Shown here: in pieces, positions 16,893 to 25,985 of the stretch
How the letters are laid out: every line of letters starts with the position of its first letter
Numbering within the stretch: the first letter of the stretch is position 1
Assembly (NCBI RefSeq): GCF_004138285.1
Contig: NZ_SCFN01000013.1
Span: 62,001-126,000 of the forward strand
Reading direction: 5' to 3'
DNA length: 64,000 nt
Source of the DNA: Gottfriedia acidiceleris
Lineage (GTDB): Bacteria > Bacillota > Bacilli > Bacillales > Bacillaceae_G
The notes under the pieces: generated by a model
The model's input: only the letters and a program-made list of their open reading frames with translations
What the model was told of the DNA's origin: nothing
Databases searched by the model: none
Made by a program: the position numbers and the translations under genes

Positions 16893-18020
16893 ATGGCAGT
16901 CACATCAATGTCTGCAAAAGAGATTACAAAAAAAATATTTGATAAAGAAGAACTATTTATTCTAGATGTACGAAATACTGATGATTATAACGATTGGAAA
17001 ATAGAAGGTTCAAATTTTGAACATTTAAATATACCTTATTTTGATTTACTTGATGGGGTTGAAGACATCTTAGATAAGATTCCTTCAAGTACAGATGTTT
17101 TAGTTGTGTGTGCTAAAGAAGGATCTTCCATCATGATTGCAGAGATGCTTTCAGACGAGGGACTAGACGTAGCTTACCTTAAAGGCGGAATGAAAGAGTG
17201 GAGTGAACATCTAGAACCAGTAAAAATTGCAGATTTAAAAAATAGTGGTGAGCTGTATCAATTTGTCAGAATCGGTAAGGGCTGTTTATCCTACATGGTT
17301 ATCTCAAATAATGAGGCAGCTATTATTGATTCTACTCGAATGACGGATATCTATATTGATTTTGCAAATACAAAGAACGCAAAAATTACACATGTATTTG
17401 ATACTCACCTTCATGCAGACCATATTTCTGGTGGAAAAAAAATAGCTGAGCTTACTGGCGCAACATACTGGTTACCGCCAAAGGATGCTAAAGAGGTTAC
17501 CTTTGAATATAGTCCATTAGAAGATGGTAATAAGGTAATAATTGGTGAAACAGCAATCAGTATTGAGGCTTTTTATTCACCAGGTCATACAATCGGATCA
17601 ACTTCTTTTGTTATTGATGAAAAGTTCTTACTTTCTGGTGACATTTTATTTATCGATTCAATTGGAAGACCTGATCTTGCTGGTATGGCAGAGGATTGGG
17701 TAGGGGACTTACGCGAAACCCTTTATAAAAAATACCGAAACTTATCGCTTGAATTAACCGTGCTCCCATCACACTTTATGGTGATTAGTGAATTGAACGA
17801 AGATGGTAGTGTTTATAAAAAACTCGGATATTTATTTGATCAGAATCATGGGTTGAACATTGAGAGTGAAAGCGAATTTAGAAAGTTAGTAACTGAGAAC
17901 TTACCACCACAACCAAACTCATATCAAGAAATCCGTGAAGTAAATATGGGCAAAATTAATTTAAATGAAGAAAAACAGAGAGAAATGGAAATTGGTCCAA
18001 ATCGCTGTGCAGTACGATAA
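16893..18020 (+). CDS. rhodanese-persulfide dioxygenase fusion (CstB-like)
   Basis: A 375-residue fusion. Residues 1-110 form a rhodanese domain with LDVRN and a catalytic-type Cys73 in VVCAKEGSS. Residues 115-350 form a metallo-beta-lactamase domain of the ETHE1/persulfide dioxygenase type with THLHADH (171-177), [14 protein letters not shown] and LPSHF. It should oxidise a low-molecular-weight persulfide to sulfite and handle sulfane sulfur, with the TauE-type exporter downstream removing sulfite. In staphylococcal CstB the dioxygenase domain comes first; here the order is reversed and only one rhodanese domain is present. Confidence 0.9.
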   Translation: MAVTSMSAKEITKKIFDKEELFILDVRNTDDYNDWKIEGSNFEHLNIPYFDLLDGVEDILDKIPSSTDVLVVCAKEGSSIMIAEMLSDEGLDVAYLKGGMKEWSEHLEPVKIADLKNSGELYQFVRIGKGCLSYMVISNNEAAIIDSTRMTDIYIDFANTKNAKITHVFDTHLHADHISGGKKIAELTGATYWLPPKDAKEVTFEYSPLEDGNKVIIGETAISIEAFYSPGHTIGSTSFVIDEKFLLSGDILFIDSIGRPDLAGMAEDWVGDLRETLYKKYRNLSLELTVLPSHFMVISELNEDGSVYKKLGYLFDQNHGLNIESESEFRKLVTENLPPQPNSYQEIREVNMGKINLNEEKQREMEIGPNRCAVR

Positions 18021-18040
18021 TGAGACTTGGAGGAAATAGA

Positions 18041-18268
18041 ATGGAATCTACAAAATTATTAGATGCAAAAGGCTTAGCATGTCCAATTCCAATTGTAAAA
18101 ACAAGAAAAGCAATTGCAGAGATTGAAGCAGGCGAAATACTAGAAATTCATGTCACTGATAAAGGTGCTAAAAACGACCTTGCAGCTTGGGCTAAATCAG
18201 GTGGACACGAATTATTAGATTATACCGAAGAAGACAATGTTTTAAAATTTTGGATTAAAAAGGGATAA
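18041..18268 (+). CDS. TusA-family sulfur carrier
   Basis: A 75-residue TusA with the hallmark GLACPIPIVKTRKA; Cys14 carries sulfur as a persulfide. The ATG at 18041 has GGAGG at 18029-18033; an ATG at 18020 that overlaps the previous stop is too close to any ribosome site. It is last of the closely spaced sulfurtransferase genes and is a close paralogue of the N-terminal half of the fusion protein at 16277-16849. Confidence 0.92.
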   Translation: MESTKLLDAKGLACPIPIVKTRKAIAEIEAGEILEIHVTDKGAKNDLAAWAKSGGHELLDYTEEDNVLKFWIKKG

Positions 18269-18285
18269 GTTAATAGATTAATAGG

Positions 18286-18316
18286 AAAAGGAGAGTTAAG
18301 TGTTACATCTCCTTTT
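18286..18316 (+). terminator. attenuator hairpin between tusA and the TauE-type gene
   Basis: Arms 18286-18294 and 18308-18316 pair over 9 bp. The following bases (CTATTATAG) are a poor T run, so read-through to the exporter gene is likely. Confidence 0.55.
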
Positions 18317-18336
18317 CTATTATAGGGGGACTTAAA

Positions 18337-19128
18337 TTGGAGTGGACCTTAATTTTAGTACTTTTCTTAGTTGGTTTTTTTGGGTCCTTTATTTCAGGAA
18401 TGGTAGGGATTGGTGGAGCAATTATAAATTATCCAATGCTCTTATTTATTCCTCCATTATTAGGATTTGCTGCTTTCACACCACATCAAGTTTCAGGTAT
18501 AAGTGCCGTCCAAGTAGTATTTGCAACTTTAGGCGGAGTATTAAGCTATCGTAAAAGCGGTTATTTAAACAAAAAAGTAATATTAAGTATGGGAATAAGT
18601 GTACTAATAGGAAGTTTTCTTGGTGGATTCGGTTCAAATCTACTTTCAGAACATGGAATTAATCTTGTTTACGGAATTTTAGCATTGATTGCGGTCGTTT
18701 TAATGTTTATTCCTAGAAAAAACGTCGAGATGTCAGCAGATGGTCAAATTTCAATTAATGTATGGCTTGCTTCAGGTTTGGCATTTATCGTTGGAACTAG
18801 TGCAGGTATTGTTGGTGCAGGAGGTGCATTTCTGTTAGTACCAATCATGTTAACGATCTTAAAAATACCAACTCGTGTGACAATTGCTTCGTCATTAGCC
18901 ATTACATTTATTTCTTCAATAGGCGTAACGATTGGGAAAATCTCTACTGGTCAAGTTGAAATTTTGCCTACAATTATTGTTGTTATTGCAAGTTTAATCG
19001 CCTCACCATTAGGTGCAAAAATAGGCAAAAAAACAAAAACGCAGGTTTTACGAGGGATTCTAGCAGTCTTAATTGGTTTTACCGCTTTGAAGATTTGGTT
19101 TACGATTATTAAATCATGGCTTATTTGA
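18337..19128 (+). CDS. sulfite exporter TauE/SafE family permease
   Basis: A 263-residue membrane protein with about eight helices and the internal duplication typical of TauE/SafE ([14 protein letters not shown] near residue 25 and [14 protein letters not shown] near residue 160). The family exports sulfite, sulfoacetate and related anions. Its place after a persulfide dioxygenase, which makes sulfite, argues for sulfite export. The start is TTG at 18337 with AGGGGGA at 18324-18330. Confidence 0.88.
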   Translation: MEWTLILVLFLVGFFGSFISGMVGIGGAIINYPMLLFIPPLLGFAAFTPHQVSGISAVQVVFATLGGVLSYRKSGYLNKKVILSMGISVLIGSFLGGFGSNLLSEHGINLVYGILALIAVVLMFIPRKNVEMSADGQISINVWLASGLAFIVGTSAGIVGAGGAFLLVPIMLTILKIPTRVTIASSLAITFISSIGVTIGKISTGQVEILPTIIVVIASLIASPLGAKIGKKTKTQVLRGILAVLIGFTALKIWFTIIKSWLI

Positions 19129-19145
19129 ATAAAGATAAGATTTAT

Positions 19146-19184
19146 AAAACAGAAAACTTTTTATGAGAGTTTTTCTGTTTTTTT
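19146..19184 (+). terminator. terminator of the sulfur operon
   Basis: Arms AAAACAGAAAAC (19146-19157) and GTTTTTCTGTTTT (from 19169) pair with one bulged base and run into a T tract. It ends the unit that starts at cstR. Confidence 0.82.
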
Positions 19185-19472
19185 ATTGGCTTTTTTAATA
19201 GTGTGTTGTCTTCTTATGGAACTAATGGTAGGTTAGTTTGATCATGACTTTCAAATTTTTCAAAATAACCGAAGTTTAAAATAGAAGTAATTAGTTAACT
19301 TATCTCATCACCGCATGGTCAACTTCTTACTAATCAATAAATTCAAAATGATAAGATATCTTTTTTTTTAACAAGAAAATAATATGGTTCCAATTACTTT
19401 TGAGTCTAGTTTAAGCATATTTCTACTCTTTTAAGGAAAACGTATTAAAAAACATGAATGGAGGAAATCAAA

Positions 19473-19772
19473 GTGAGTACTGAAAATCCTAATGATAGTT
19501 ATCCATTTCCAATTTCAGGATTAGGTTTAGATTCACAAAACAATGTGAAATTAAATGAGGATACATATGAAGTGTATGTAAATGATGAGTTGGTCGGACA
19601 TAAAACATTAAAGAGCGCTGGTGAAAAGCTTTCAGATGTCGATGACTTTTTAAGAATTCAAGGAATTCATGATTTTTCTTCTACAGTAAGAGGTGACCAT
19701 TATTTAATTCATACTAGTGGAGACTTCGAACATTTAAAAAATGCAATATCCGTATATTTTGAAAATAAATAG
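19473..19772 (+). CDS. hypothetical small cytoplasmic protein
   Basis: A 99-residue protein that I do not recognise. It has no signal peptide, membrane segment or cysteine; it is acidic and ends in DFEHLKNAISVYFENK, which looks helical. The start is GTG at 19473, with GGAGG at 19460-19464 at good spacing; the ATG at 19458 overlaps the ribosome site and is rejected. It is monocistronic, with a hairpin and T run downstream at 19825-19859. The codon pattern and strong ribosome site support a real gene, but nothing nearby suggests a function. Confidence 0.7.
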   Translation: MSTENPNDSYPFPISGLGLDSQNNVKLNEDTYEVYVNDELVGHKTLKSAGEKLSDVDDFLRIQGIHDFSSTVRGDHYLIHTSGDFEHLKNAISVYFENK

Positions 19773-19824
19773 TGAGCATCTCGTTAAGCGAAATCTTTAT
19801 AATAAAATTTGAAGTTCACTAAAT

Positions 19825-19862
19825 AGTAGATTTTTATTTTATCTACTTTTAGGTTTTTTTTT
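19825..19862 (+). terminator. terminator of the hypothetical gene
   Basis: AGTAGAT/ATCTACT arms (19825-19831 / 19841-19847) followed by T-rich sequence. Confidence 0.6.
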
Positions 19863-19867
19863 AAAAA

Positions 19868-19972
19868 AAATTTACCGTTAATCCATGTGATTTAATATCA
19901 GTTAGAGTTACATCATACGATGGAGCATTACCAAATGGTGTGGCAGCAACAGTTTTTTATACAACATCATAA
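19868..19972 (+). pseudogene. C-terminal remnant of a decayed gene
   Basis: An open frame ends at TAA 19970-19972 and reads as a plausible beta-rich protein tail (SVRVTSYDGALPNG, then VAATVFYTTS), with no start codon or ribosome site. A perfect hairpin terminator follows 10 bases later, as expected for the 3' end of a former gene. The parent family is not recognised. Confidence 0.4.
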
Positions 19973-19982
19973 TCAAGAATAG

Positions 19983-20005
19983 GATCTTCTATAGAAGATC
20001 TTTTT
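19983..20005 (+). terminator. terminator following the gene remnant
   Basis: Perfect GATCTTCT/AGAAGATC inverted repeat (19983-19990 / 19993-20000) followed by TTTTT. Confidence 0.75.
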
Positions 20006-20050
20006 ATTTTGGCTCTGTTAAAGTCAGATGTAAACTTTAAGAGAATCCTT

Positions 20051-20138
20051 GTTGTTCAACTAACCCATGCTTTAGTTGAACAACATGATCGGCTTTATGG
20101 TCGATTTTTATTGAGCTAAATGATAGTTTAGTTCAATA
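20051..20138. repeat. structured dispersed repeat, copy A
   Basis: About 90 bases with several inverted repeats: 13-bp perfect arms 20051-20063 / 20072-20084 around CATG, a short ATCG/CGAT pair, and ATTGAGCTAAA (20110-20120) with TTTAGTTCAAT (20128-20138). A closely related copy in the same orientation lies at 24838-24925, past the subtilase gene, and a degenerate one near 25881. Confidence 0.75.
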
Positions 20139-20158
20139 AGAAAAGTTAGTTAACGTGT

Positions 20159-20190
20159 AAAATCACGACGTTTCTACCGTGATTTTTATT
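20159..20190 (+). terminator. terminator-like hairpin upstream of the subtilase gene
   Basis: AAAATCACG (20159-20167) pairs perfectly with CGTGATTTT (20178-20186), followed by TATTTTT. It follows repeat copy A; no intact gene ends here, so it may insulate the subtilase promoter from the left. Confidence 0.6.
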
Positions 20191-20387
20191 TTTGCAACAT
20201 GGAAGCGAAAATTACAATTTTTAAATGAAATTCTAATATTCCCCCAACAAATCCCAATATTTTTCTACTTTAATTAACAAATTATTTCATATTATTTCTT
20301 TTTTAAAATTTTATTAGACAAAATAAAACATTAAAATTTATTTTTTGTAGATAAACGTTGAAAAATGCTAATAAAATTCATAAGCTA

Positions 20388-20425
20388 TTACCCCAATGTA
20401 CTCAAATTGAAGCCTAACCTATAAT
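20388..20425 (+). promoter_or_regulatory. predicted promoter of the subtilase gene
   Basis: TTACCCCAAT (20388-20397) lies 22 bases before TATAAT (20420-20425); TTCCCCCAA occurs further up at 20239-20247. The same two motifs, in the same order and similar spacing, precede the small secreted protein gene at 25241. The mRNA leader would be about 200 bases. Confidence 0.5.
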
Positions 20426-20629
20426 TTGTATTAAGTGATATTTCTGAATATTCAACAATTTGTGTTTAAACTCTCAATTTAAACTAGGTCGTTTAGAAAG
20501 TAAAAAATACTCATGTTGAAAGACAGTCAGTGTATTAAATGTGAAGTTACGTCATCAACACGAAACCTTCATATTTTTACAAATATATTAGTCTATTATT
20601 TTATTAGGCAAGGGAGATGTTTAGTTTCA

Positions 20630-23600
20630 ATGGGGAAAAGAAGAAACAAAAAAATGATTAATGTATTAACCGCGAGCTTGGCTTCTGCAGTACTATTGGG
20701 AACTGGTACTATTGATTCTTTAGCTTTTGATGACACTACTGAATCGACTGTCAGCCCGACTGCCCAAGAGCAGGAGAATAGTTCGGTTGAACGCACGTAC
20801 ACGATCACGCTTGTGACTGGTGATGTCGTTAATGTAGAAAAACTTATTGACGGAACACTTGCGAGCACTCTAAAACCAAGGGAGGACGGAACTTCACCAT
20901 CATTTTTTACACAAACTATTGATGGTAACTCGTATTTGATTCCCGAGAATGCTTCACAATTCATAGCATCTGGCCAACTGGATGAAGAACTGTTTAACAT
21001 CACGAAATTGGTTGAATATGGATACGACGACTCACATCAATCGAGTATTCCTTTGATTGTAACAGAGGAATCAGGAAAGCTTGATCCATCTGTAAGCGAG
21101 GCTGCGGAAGAGGCAGTGTCTATTGGGGCAACGGAAAAAGTAGAACTTCCTAGTGCCAACGCTGTCGCAGTGAAAACGAACAAAAAGCATGCCAAGAAAT
21201 TCTGGGATGCTATTGACGGAGAGGACACAACCGTAACAAAACAAGCTCCATTAGAGCTTAAAGCTGGTATTAAAAAGATTTGGTTGGACAGGCCCGTACA
21301 AGCTTTACTTGACAAGAGTGTTCCGCAGATTGGTGCGCCTACAGCATGGGCAGCTGGGTATGATGGTAAAGGCGTAAAAATTGCTGTTTTGGACACTGGG
21401 ATTGATCCGACTCATCCTGACGTTAAAGATGCTATCTTGGAAGAGAAAAGTTTCATAGATGGACAAGATTATGTCGATCACCACGGGCACGGTACGCATG
21501 TTGCATCGACAATCGCAGGTACTGGTGCTGCTTCAGGCGGTAAAATGAAAGGTGTAGCTCCTGGTGCAAAACTTCTAATCGGAAAAGTGCTTAGCAATGC
21601 GGGTTCAGGTTCTGAATCGGCAGTCATCGCAGGAATGCAATGGGCCGTTCAAGAAAAGGCCGATATCATCAGCATGAGTCTTGGCTCGGATGTACCGAGT
21701 GACGGCACGGATCCAATGAGTGAAGCGGTCAACACTCTAAGTGAAACTTCCAACACCTTGTTTGTTATTGCTGCTGGTAATTCAGGATCAAATGGAAAGG
21801 GTTCCATCGGATCACCTGGAGCAGCTGAAAAAGCATTGACCGTTGGAGCAGTTTCCAAATCCGACGTGTTGGCTAGCTTCTCAAGTCGAGGTCCTCTTAT
21901 CAATAATTTTAAAGTTAAACCTGAGATTACGGCACCAGGAGTAGGCATTGTAGCTGCACGTGCAGCAGGTACCTATATCGGTATCCCTATTGACGCAAAC
22001 TACACTAATCTCAATGGTACTTCAATGGCTACACCACATATTGCTGGTGCCGCAGCTATTTTAAAACAAAGACACCCGGAATGGACGGGAGAACATATCA
22101 AGCAGGTATTAGCGGGTACAGCGGTATCAAAAACCCCTTATCAAGCATATCAACAAGGTGGCGGGCGTGTAGATGTTGTACAAGCCTTGAATGCTAACGT
22201 GTACAGCAGTCCTGCTGTTGTCAGTATGGGAGCTAGTGTAGATAAACTTAAGGAACAGACATTTAAATACGTCAACCCATCCGATAGTGATGTAACATTG
22301 AATCTCGCATTGTCAGCCAATGTGGAGTTGGGAGGACAGATACCGAATGGATTGTTCTCAATCGACAAGACGGAGGTCACTATACCAGCACATGGTAGTA
22401 GTGAGGTAAAGGTGACATTTAATCCAGCACTTTTAGAACTTAGTAAAATTGCGGATTATAGAGCAGTAGTTACGGCTACCTCAAGTGATGGTAAAAAAAT
22501 AAACACGACGATTGGTGCATCGAAGACAGAAGCAAAAGTTAAGTTAACTCTTAATAGGATTGACCGCAAAGGAAACCCTGCGAAAGGACAAATCTATGCG
22601 TATAACACCGACACGGGGAGATTAATAGGCTTATATGATCAAGATGACGAGTACAAAACAATCCTTGAGTTGCCGCCGGGGCATTGGTCGGTGATGAATT
22701 TTATTCAAACAAAAAATGAGGCAGGAATAACTGAAGACTACACCCTTGGTGGCGATACTAATGTGGAATTGCTTTACAAGGAGGAAAAGGCATTAACTAT
22801 TGATGCACGTTTGGGTAAGGAGATCAAGTTCGCAACTCCTAAGGAGTCCGTGTCGAAAAACTTCAGTTTAGGTTACAGCCAAAGAAGGCTCAATAACAAC
22901 CCTGGGTTCGAAGTCTTGTTAAATACTGGGGGATGGCAAAACTTTAGTCACACGTACGTGGTGCCAACTGGGCCAGCGAAGGGCTTTGATCTTTTCTTCA
23001 AACAGCGCAAATTCGCACCAGAGATCAAGGCATCCTTTGACGGACGCGGCGGTTCGATTCCGCTTGAGCCAATTCGCTCAGTACCTAAGTTAGACGGTGC
23101 AAAAACACTTAAAACTGTCTACATTGGTAAGGGAAGTCAAGAGGATCTTAGCAACAAGGACGTTCATGGTAAGCTTGTGGTCGTAAGTCGCGATGAGGAA
23201 ATGTATAAATATCCTGGAGAGCAGATTAAACTAGCGGAGAATGCCGGTGCCGAGGCAGTGATCCTCGTGAACCCTATTCCAGGCAACGATATTACTGCTA
23301 TGCGTACAACTGATAAAATAACCATTCCGGCTTGGACAATTGGCTCGGACGACGGAGCGGTACTTATCGACCGAATTACAAACAGCAACGCTCCAACTCT
23401 CATCAACCTTAAGGGTATTGCTAATAGCCCGTATATGTACAACCTCGCGATGTCGGTTCCTGGTGAGATTCCGGCCGACCCTACAGACGATGTGACCGAG
23501 GAGAACTCTGAAGTGGTAAATACCCACTACCGTAGCTCGAAGAAGTCGATGGGTCTATTGGAGACTAACATAGCGGTTCGTCCTGGTGATTCGCAGGTTT

Positions 23601-24457
23601 TCATGAATTTAGATCTATTAGAGAAAGCGCCACTAGATCGAGAGGAGTGGTACTCCACTGGTAGTAAGTGGCAAATGAAGGACATGAAATGGTACCATGA
23701 GGTCATGCTAGACGTAAATAATACTGCACGCAATATGAAGGACCTGCGTTCTTATCAACCTGGAACCAAGAGCGAGGATACCTGGTTGGGTGCGGCGATC
23801 GGTCTTGTCGGACCGGAAAATCCGTATACTTTAGCATACCGCCAAGGGGATAACGCATATCTATCTATGCTAGAATTTGGTGACAGCTCACCAGGGCACT
23901 ATGCTTGGTTCTCAATGGGAGCTTGGGAAGATGTTGCAACATTGCGTATGTACCAGGACGGGAAGCTTCTAACGGAGAAGAGTGGCAATAAATTACTCGG
24001 TATAAAGGTGCCAGTCGGTGCTGACCCTGCGAACTACCGAATTACTTTTGACACGACTCAAACATTGTTACCAGTGTCTACAAAGACAAGTACTGATTGG
24101 ATGTTCAAGTCCGAGCGACCAACTAACGCAAAGGAAAACCTGGCACTGCTGTGGCCGAAATATGGCTTTGACCTGGATATGGAGAACAAAGCAAATGGTA
24201 ATAGTATGGGCCACTTTGATCTATCATTCAGAAATCAGTCTCTTGAAACTCCAGATATTCAAGGAGTCGAAGTTGCAGTATCCACTGACGACGGTAATAT
24301 TTGGAGCAACACAATGGTGGAGAAGCAAGATAATGGCCACTATACTGTAAGCGTGAAAAACCCAGCATCTGGATATGTGTCACTTCGTGTCAAAGCGTGG
24401 GACTCTAAAGGCAGTCAGGTTGAACAAACAACAATCAGAGCATACGGTGTGCGATAA
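20630..24457 (+). CDS. large secreted S8 subtilisin-like serine protease
   Basis: A 1275-residue secreted protease. After a lysine/arginine-rich signal peptide (about 33 residues, ending near SLA) comes a propeptide opening with TYTITLVTGDVV, a motif I associate with actinobacterial subtilases. The catalytic triad is Asp255 (VLDTGIDPTHPDV), His287 (HHGHGTHVAST) and Ser465 (NGTSMATPH). A protease-associated domain (KDVHGKLVVVSRDEE... ILVNPIP) lies near residues 845-910, and the long C-terminal half is beta-rich. The ATG at 20630 has AAGGGAG 13 bases upstream, slightly far. Base composition is much richer in GC than its neighbours, suggesting transfer. It stands alone between two copies of a structured repeat. 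Confidence 0.9.
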   Translation: MGKRRNKKMINVLTASLASAVLLGTGTIDSLAFDDTTESTVSPTAQEQENSSVERTYTITLVTGDVVNVEKLIDGTLASTLKPREDGTSPSFFTQTIDGNSYLIPENASQFIASGQLDEELFNITKLVEYGYDDSHQSSIPLIVTEESGKLDPSVSEAAEEAVSIGATEKVELPSANAVAVKTNKKHAKKFWDAIDGEDTTVTKQAPLELKAGIKKIWLDRPVQALLDKSVPQIGAPTAWAAGYDGKGVKIAVLDTGIDPTHPDVKDAILEEKSFIDGQDYVDHHGHGTHVASTIAGTGAASGGKMKGVAPGAKLLIGKVLSNAGSGSESAVIAGMQWAVQEKADIISMSLGSDVPSDGTDPMSEAVNTLSETSNTLFVIAAGNSGSNGKGSIGSPGAAEKALTVGAVSKSDVLASFSSRGPLINNFKVKPEITAPGVGIVAARAAGTYIGIPIDANYTNLNGTSMATPHIAGAAAILKQRHPEWTGEHIKQVLAGTAVSKTPYQAYQQGGGRVDVVQALNANVYSSPAVVSMGASVDKLKEQTFKYVNPSDSDVTLNLALSANVELGGQIPNGLFSIDKTEVTIPAHGSSEVKVTFNPALLELSKIADYRAVVTATSSDGKKINTTIGASKTEAKVKLTLNRIDRKGNPAKGQIYAYNTDTGRLIGLYDQDDEYKTILELPPGHWSVMNFIQTKNEAGITEDYTLGGDTNVELLYKEEKALTIDARLGKEIKFATPKESVSKNFSLGYSQRRLNNNPGFEVLLNTGGWQNFSHTYVVPTGPAKGFDLFFKQRKFAPEIKASFDGRGGSIPLEPIRSVPKLDGAKTLKTVYIGKGSQEDLSNKDVHGKLVVVSRDEEMYKYPGEQIKLAENAGAEAVILVNPIPGNDITAMRTTDKITIPAWTIGSDDGAVLIDRITNSNAPTLINLKGIANSPYMYNLAMSVPGEIPADPTDDVTEENSEVVNTHYRSSKKSMGLLETNIAVRPGDSQVFMNLDLLEKAPLDREEWYSTGSKWQMKDMKWYHEVMLDVNNTARNMKDLRSYQPGTKSEDTWLGAAIGLVGPENPYTLAYRQGDNAYLSMLEFGDSSPGHYAWFSMGAWEDVATLRMYQDGKLLTEKSGNKLLGIKVPVGADPANYRITFDTTQTLLPVSTKTSTDWMFKSERPTNAKENLALLWPKYGFDLDMENKANGNSMGHFDLSFRNQSLETPDIQGVEVAVSTDDGNIWSNTMVEKQDNGHYTVSVKNPASGYVSLRVKAWDSKGSQVEQTTIRAYGVR

Positions 24458-24533
24458 AAATACAAGTTGTTGTAGATCAGTTAATAATGAAAATTAGCTC
24501 AAATAAAAAGAGTTAATTTCCTAAGTGTAGACT

Positions 24534-24590
24534 AAACCCCGAATAACGGACACTTTTAAAAATGGTGTGCATTGTTCGGGGTTTTAAAAT
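24534..24590 (+). terminator. terminator of the subtilase gene
   Basis: AAACCCCGAA (24534-24543) pairs with TTCGGGGTTT (24575-24584) around a partly paired interior. It is the strongest hairpin after the gene, about 75 bases past the stop. Confidence 0.75.
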
Positions 24591-24837
24591 ACTTTTTAAA
24601 TTTTGGGGAATACACATTTCCTTATGGTGAGAAATTTTAAAGATTGACCTAAGCTTATTGCAATTACAATTAAACATGCTATATGAAGAAATTTGTATAT
24701 AGAATTTTTTATAAACAGCTTCCAAACTTTCAAATCATTTTTTTATAATTTATTCTATTCTTATTAAGAGATTCCTACTTCTTATTTACTAAATTTCCAA
24801 TTATCACAATGAAAAAGTAGCCTAAGTAGCCTTAAAC

Positions 24838-24925
24838 TTTTTCAACTAATACATGCATTAGTTGAAAAACATTATCGGCTCTATTGTCGATTTTTTTATT
24901 GAGCTAAATGGCAGGATAGTTCAAT
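24838..24925. repeat. structured dispersed repeat, copy B
   Basis: Same organisation as copy A (20051-20138): 13-bp perfect arms 24838-24850 / 24857-24869 around ACATGC, an ATCGGCTCTATTGTCGAT segment, and ATTGAGCTA...TAGTTCAAT. One position of the first stem differs from copy A in both arms, keeping the pair (G-C to T-A). Confidence 0.75.
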
Positions 24926-25160
24926 TAGGATTGGTATTCATAGGTTATCTTAGGAGCCAGGTTTTAATTAAAAGACATAATTGTAATATTTTTTTCTAAA
25001 TTTGTAATACTGGAAATATAAAAAAGGGCAATTTACTGATTTTCCCCCAAATATAATTAATTCGAAACACTTTATTTAGCAATGTATTCAACTCAAATTT
25101 AAAAAATAGAGTAAAAAAATAGTTGAAAATGGTTAGAAAAACTAAGGGGAGGGTGATGAA

Positions 25161-25197
25161 TTACCCCAATTTTCAAATCAAATTCATGCATTATAAT
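25161..25197 (+). promoter_or_regulatory. predicted promoter of the small secreted protein gene
   Basis: TTACCCCAAT (25161-25170), 21 bases, TATAAT (25192-25197), and an upstream TTCCCCCAA at 25042-25050: the same arrangement as before the subtilase gene, 44 bases before the start codon. Confidence 0.55.
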
Positions 25198-25240
25198 TAA
25201 GATGTACTATTAATACATATTACACAATGGGGGTTTTTTC

Positions 25241-25819
25241 ATGAAAAAGACGATGGGTGGTTTGATTTTAACGGGGTTATTAACTATAGGCGTAGCAACA
25301 TCTGGTGCACATGCTGCAGTTAATTTTGATTCAACAGCAGGTTCAGGATTTGTAGGTAAAGGTGATGTTCAATTAGCATTTAATTGGAACAATACTGCTT
25401 TACAGAAAAATGGAAGTGGTCTTACTTTTACTTATGAGGCTGTAGATACTTATGTTGTAACAGAATATTGGGAAACATTAACTGGTGGTAAACAACCTAA
25501 AATCGTAACTCATGAAGTAACTGTCCCAAAACATGCATCTGTTAGTGCTGATGTAGCATATGACGCTCGTAAAGCTAATCAAATCAATGGCTTTAACTTA
25601 ACTCATTTTGGAACAGTAGTAACTGAAGGAACTGTACCGGTTGTAGGCGATCCTTTGACTGGTAATCGTGAAGTTTATGATGCTGAAGAGGGTGTTTGGG
25701 TACACGCAACTGTAACAGCTGTTCAAAAAACAAAGAGCGAAGGCGGATTGTTTGTAAACTATAATGGAACAAGTATTGCAATGCCAAATACTCCAGTTGA
25801 GCCAGTAGTAGTTCAATAA
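25241..25819 (+). CDS. small secreted protein of unknown function
   Basis: A 192-residue exported protein: lysines at the N-terminus, a hydrophobic core, and a clear signal-peptidase site after AHA (about residue 26). The mature part opens with FDSTAGSGFVGKGDVQLAFNWNN and is rich in Thr, Val and Gly with no cysteine, suggesting a beta-sandwich. I do not recognise a domain, although a GKGDVQ...FNWNN opening is familiar from uncharacterised exported proteins. The promoter architecture matches that of the large subtilase upstream, so both may respond to the same signal. GGGGG at 25229-25233 is the ribosome site. Confidence 0.82.
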   Translation: MKKTMGGLILTGLLTIGVATSGAHAAVNFDSTAGSGFVGKGDVQLAFNWNNTALQKNGSGLTFTYEAVDTYVVTEYWETLTGGKQPKIVTHEVTVPKHASVSADVAYDARKANQINGFNLTHFGTVVTEGTVPVVGDPLTGNREVYDAEEGVWVHATVTAVQKTKSEGGLFVNYNGTSIAMPNTPVEPVVVQ

Positions 25820-25841
25820 TATTTAAACCAAGCCAATATTA

Positions 25842-25876
25842 AAGTCGATTTCCAAATATGGAATTCGGCTTTTTTA
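25842..25876 (+). terminator. terminator of the small secreted protein gene
   Basis: AAGTCGATTTCC and GGAATTCGGCTT arms pair with G-T and one mismatch, followed by TTTTT. Confidence 0.7.
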
Positions 25877-25880
25877 ACCC

Positions 25881-25985
25881 TTATGTAACTAACGCATGTT
25901 TTAGCTGAACAACAAATAGGAAGATGATCATCAATCAAAACATCCACTGAATTAGTTAAAAGCTCAATTTTTCTCACAGCTCTTT
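25881..25985. repeat. degenerate copy C of the dispersed repeat and gap content
   Basis: GTAACTAACGCATG...TTAGCTGAACAAC (25885-25913) resembles the first stem of copies A and B with several mismatches; the rest has diverged. No gene is visible between 25820 and 26150. Confidence 0.45.
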
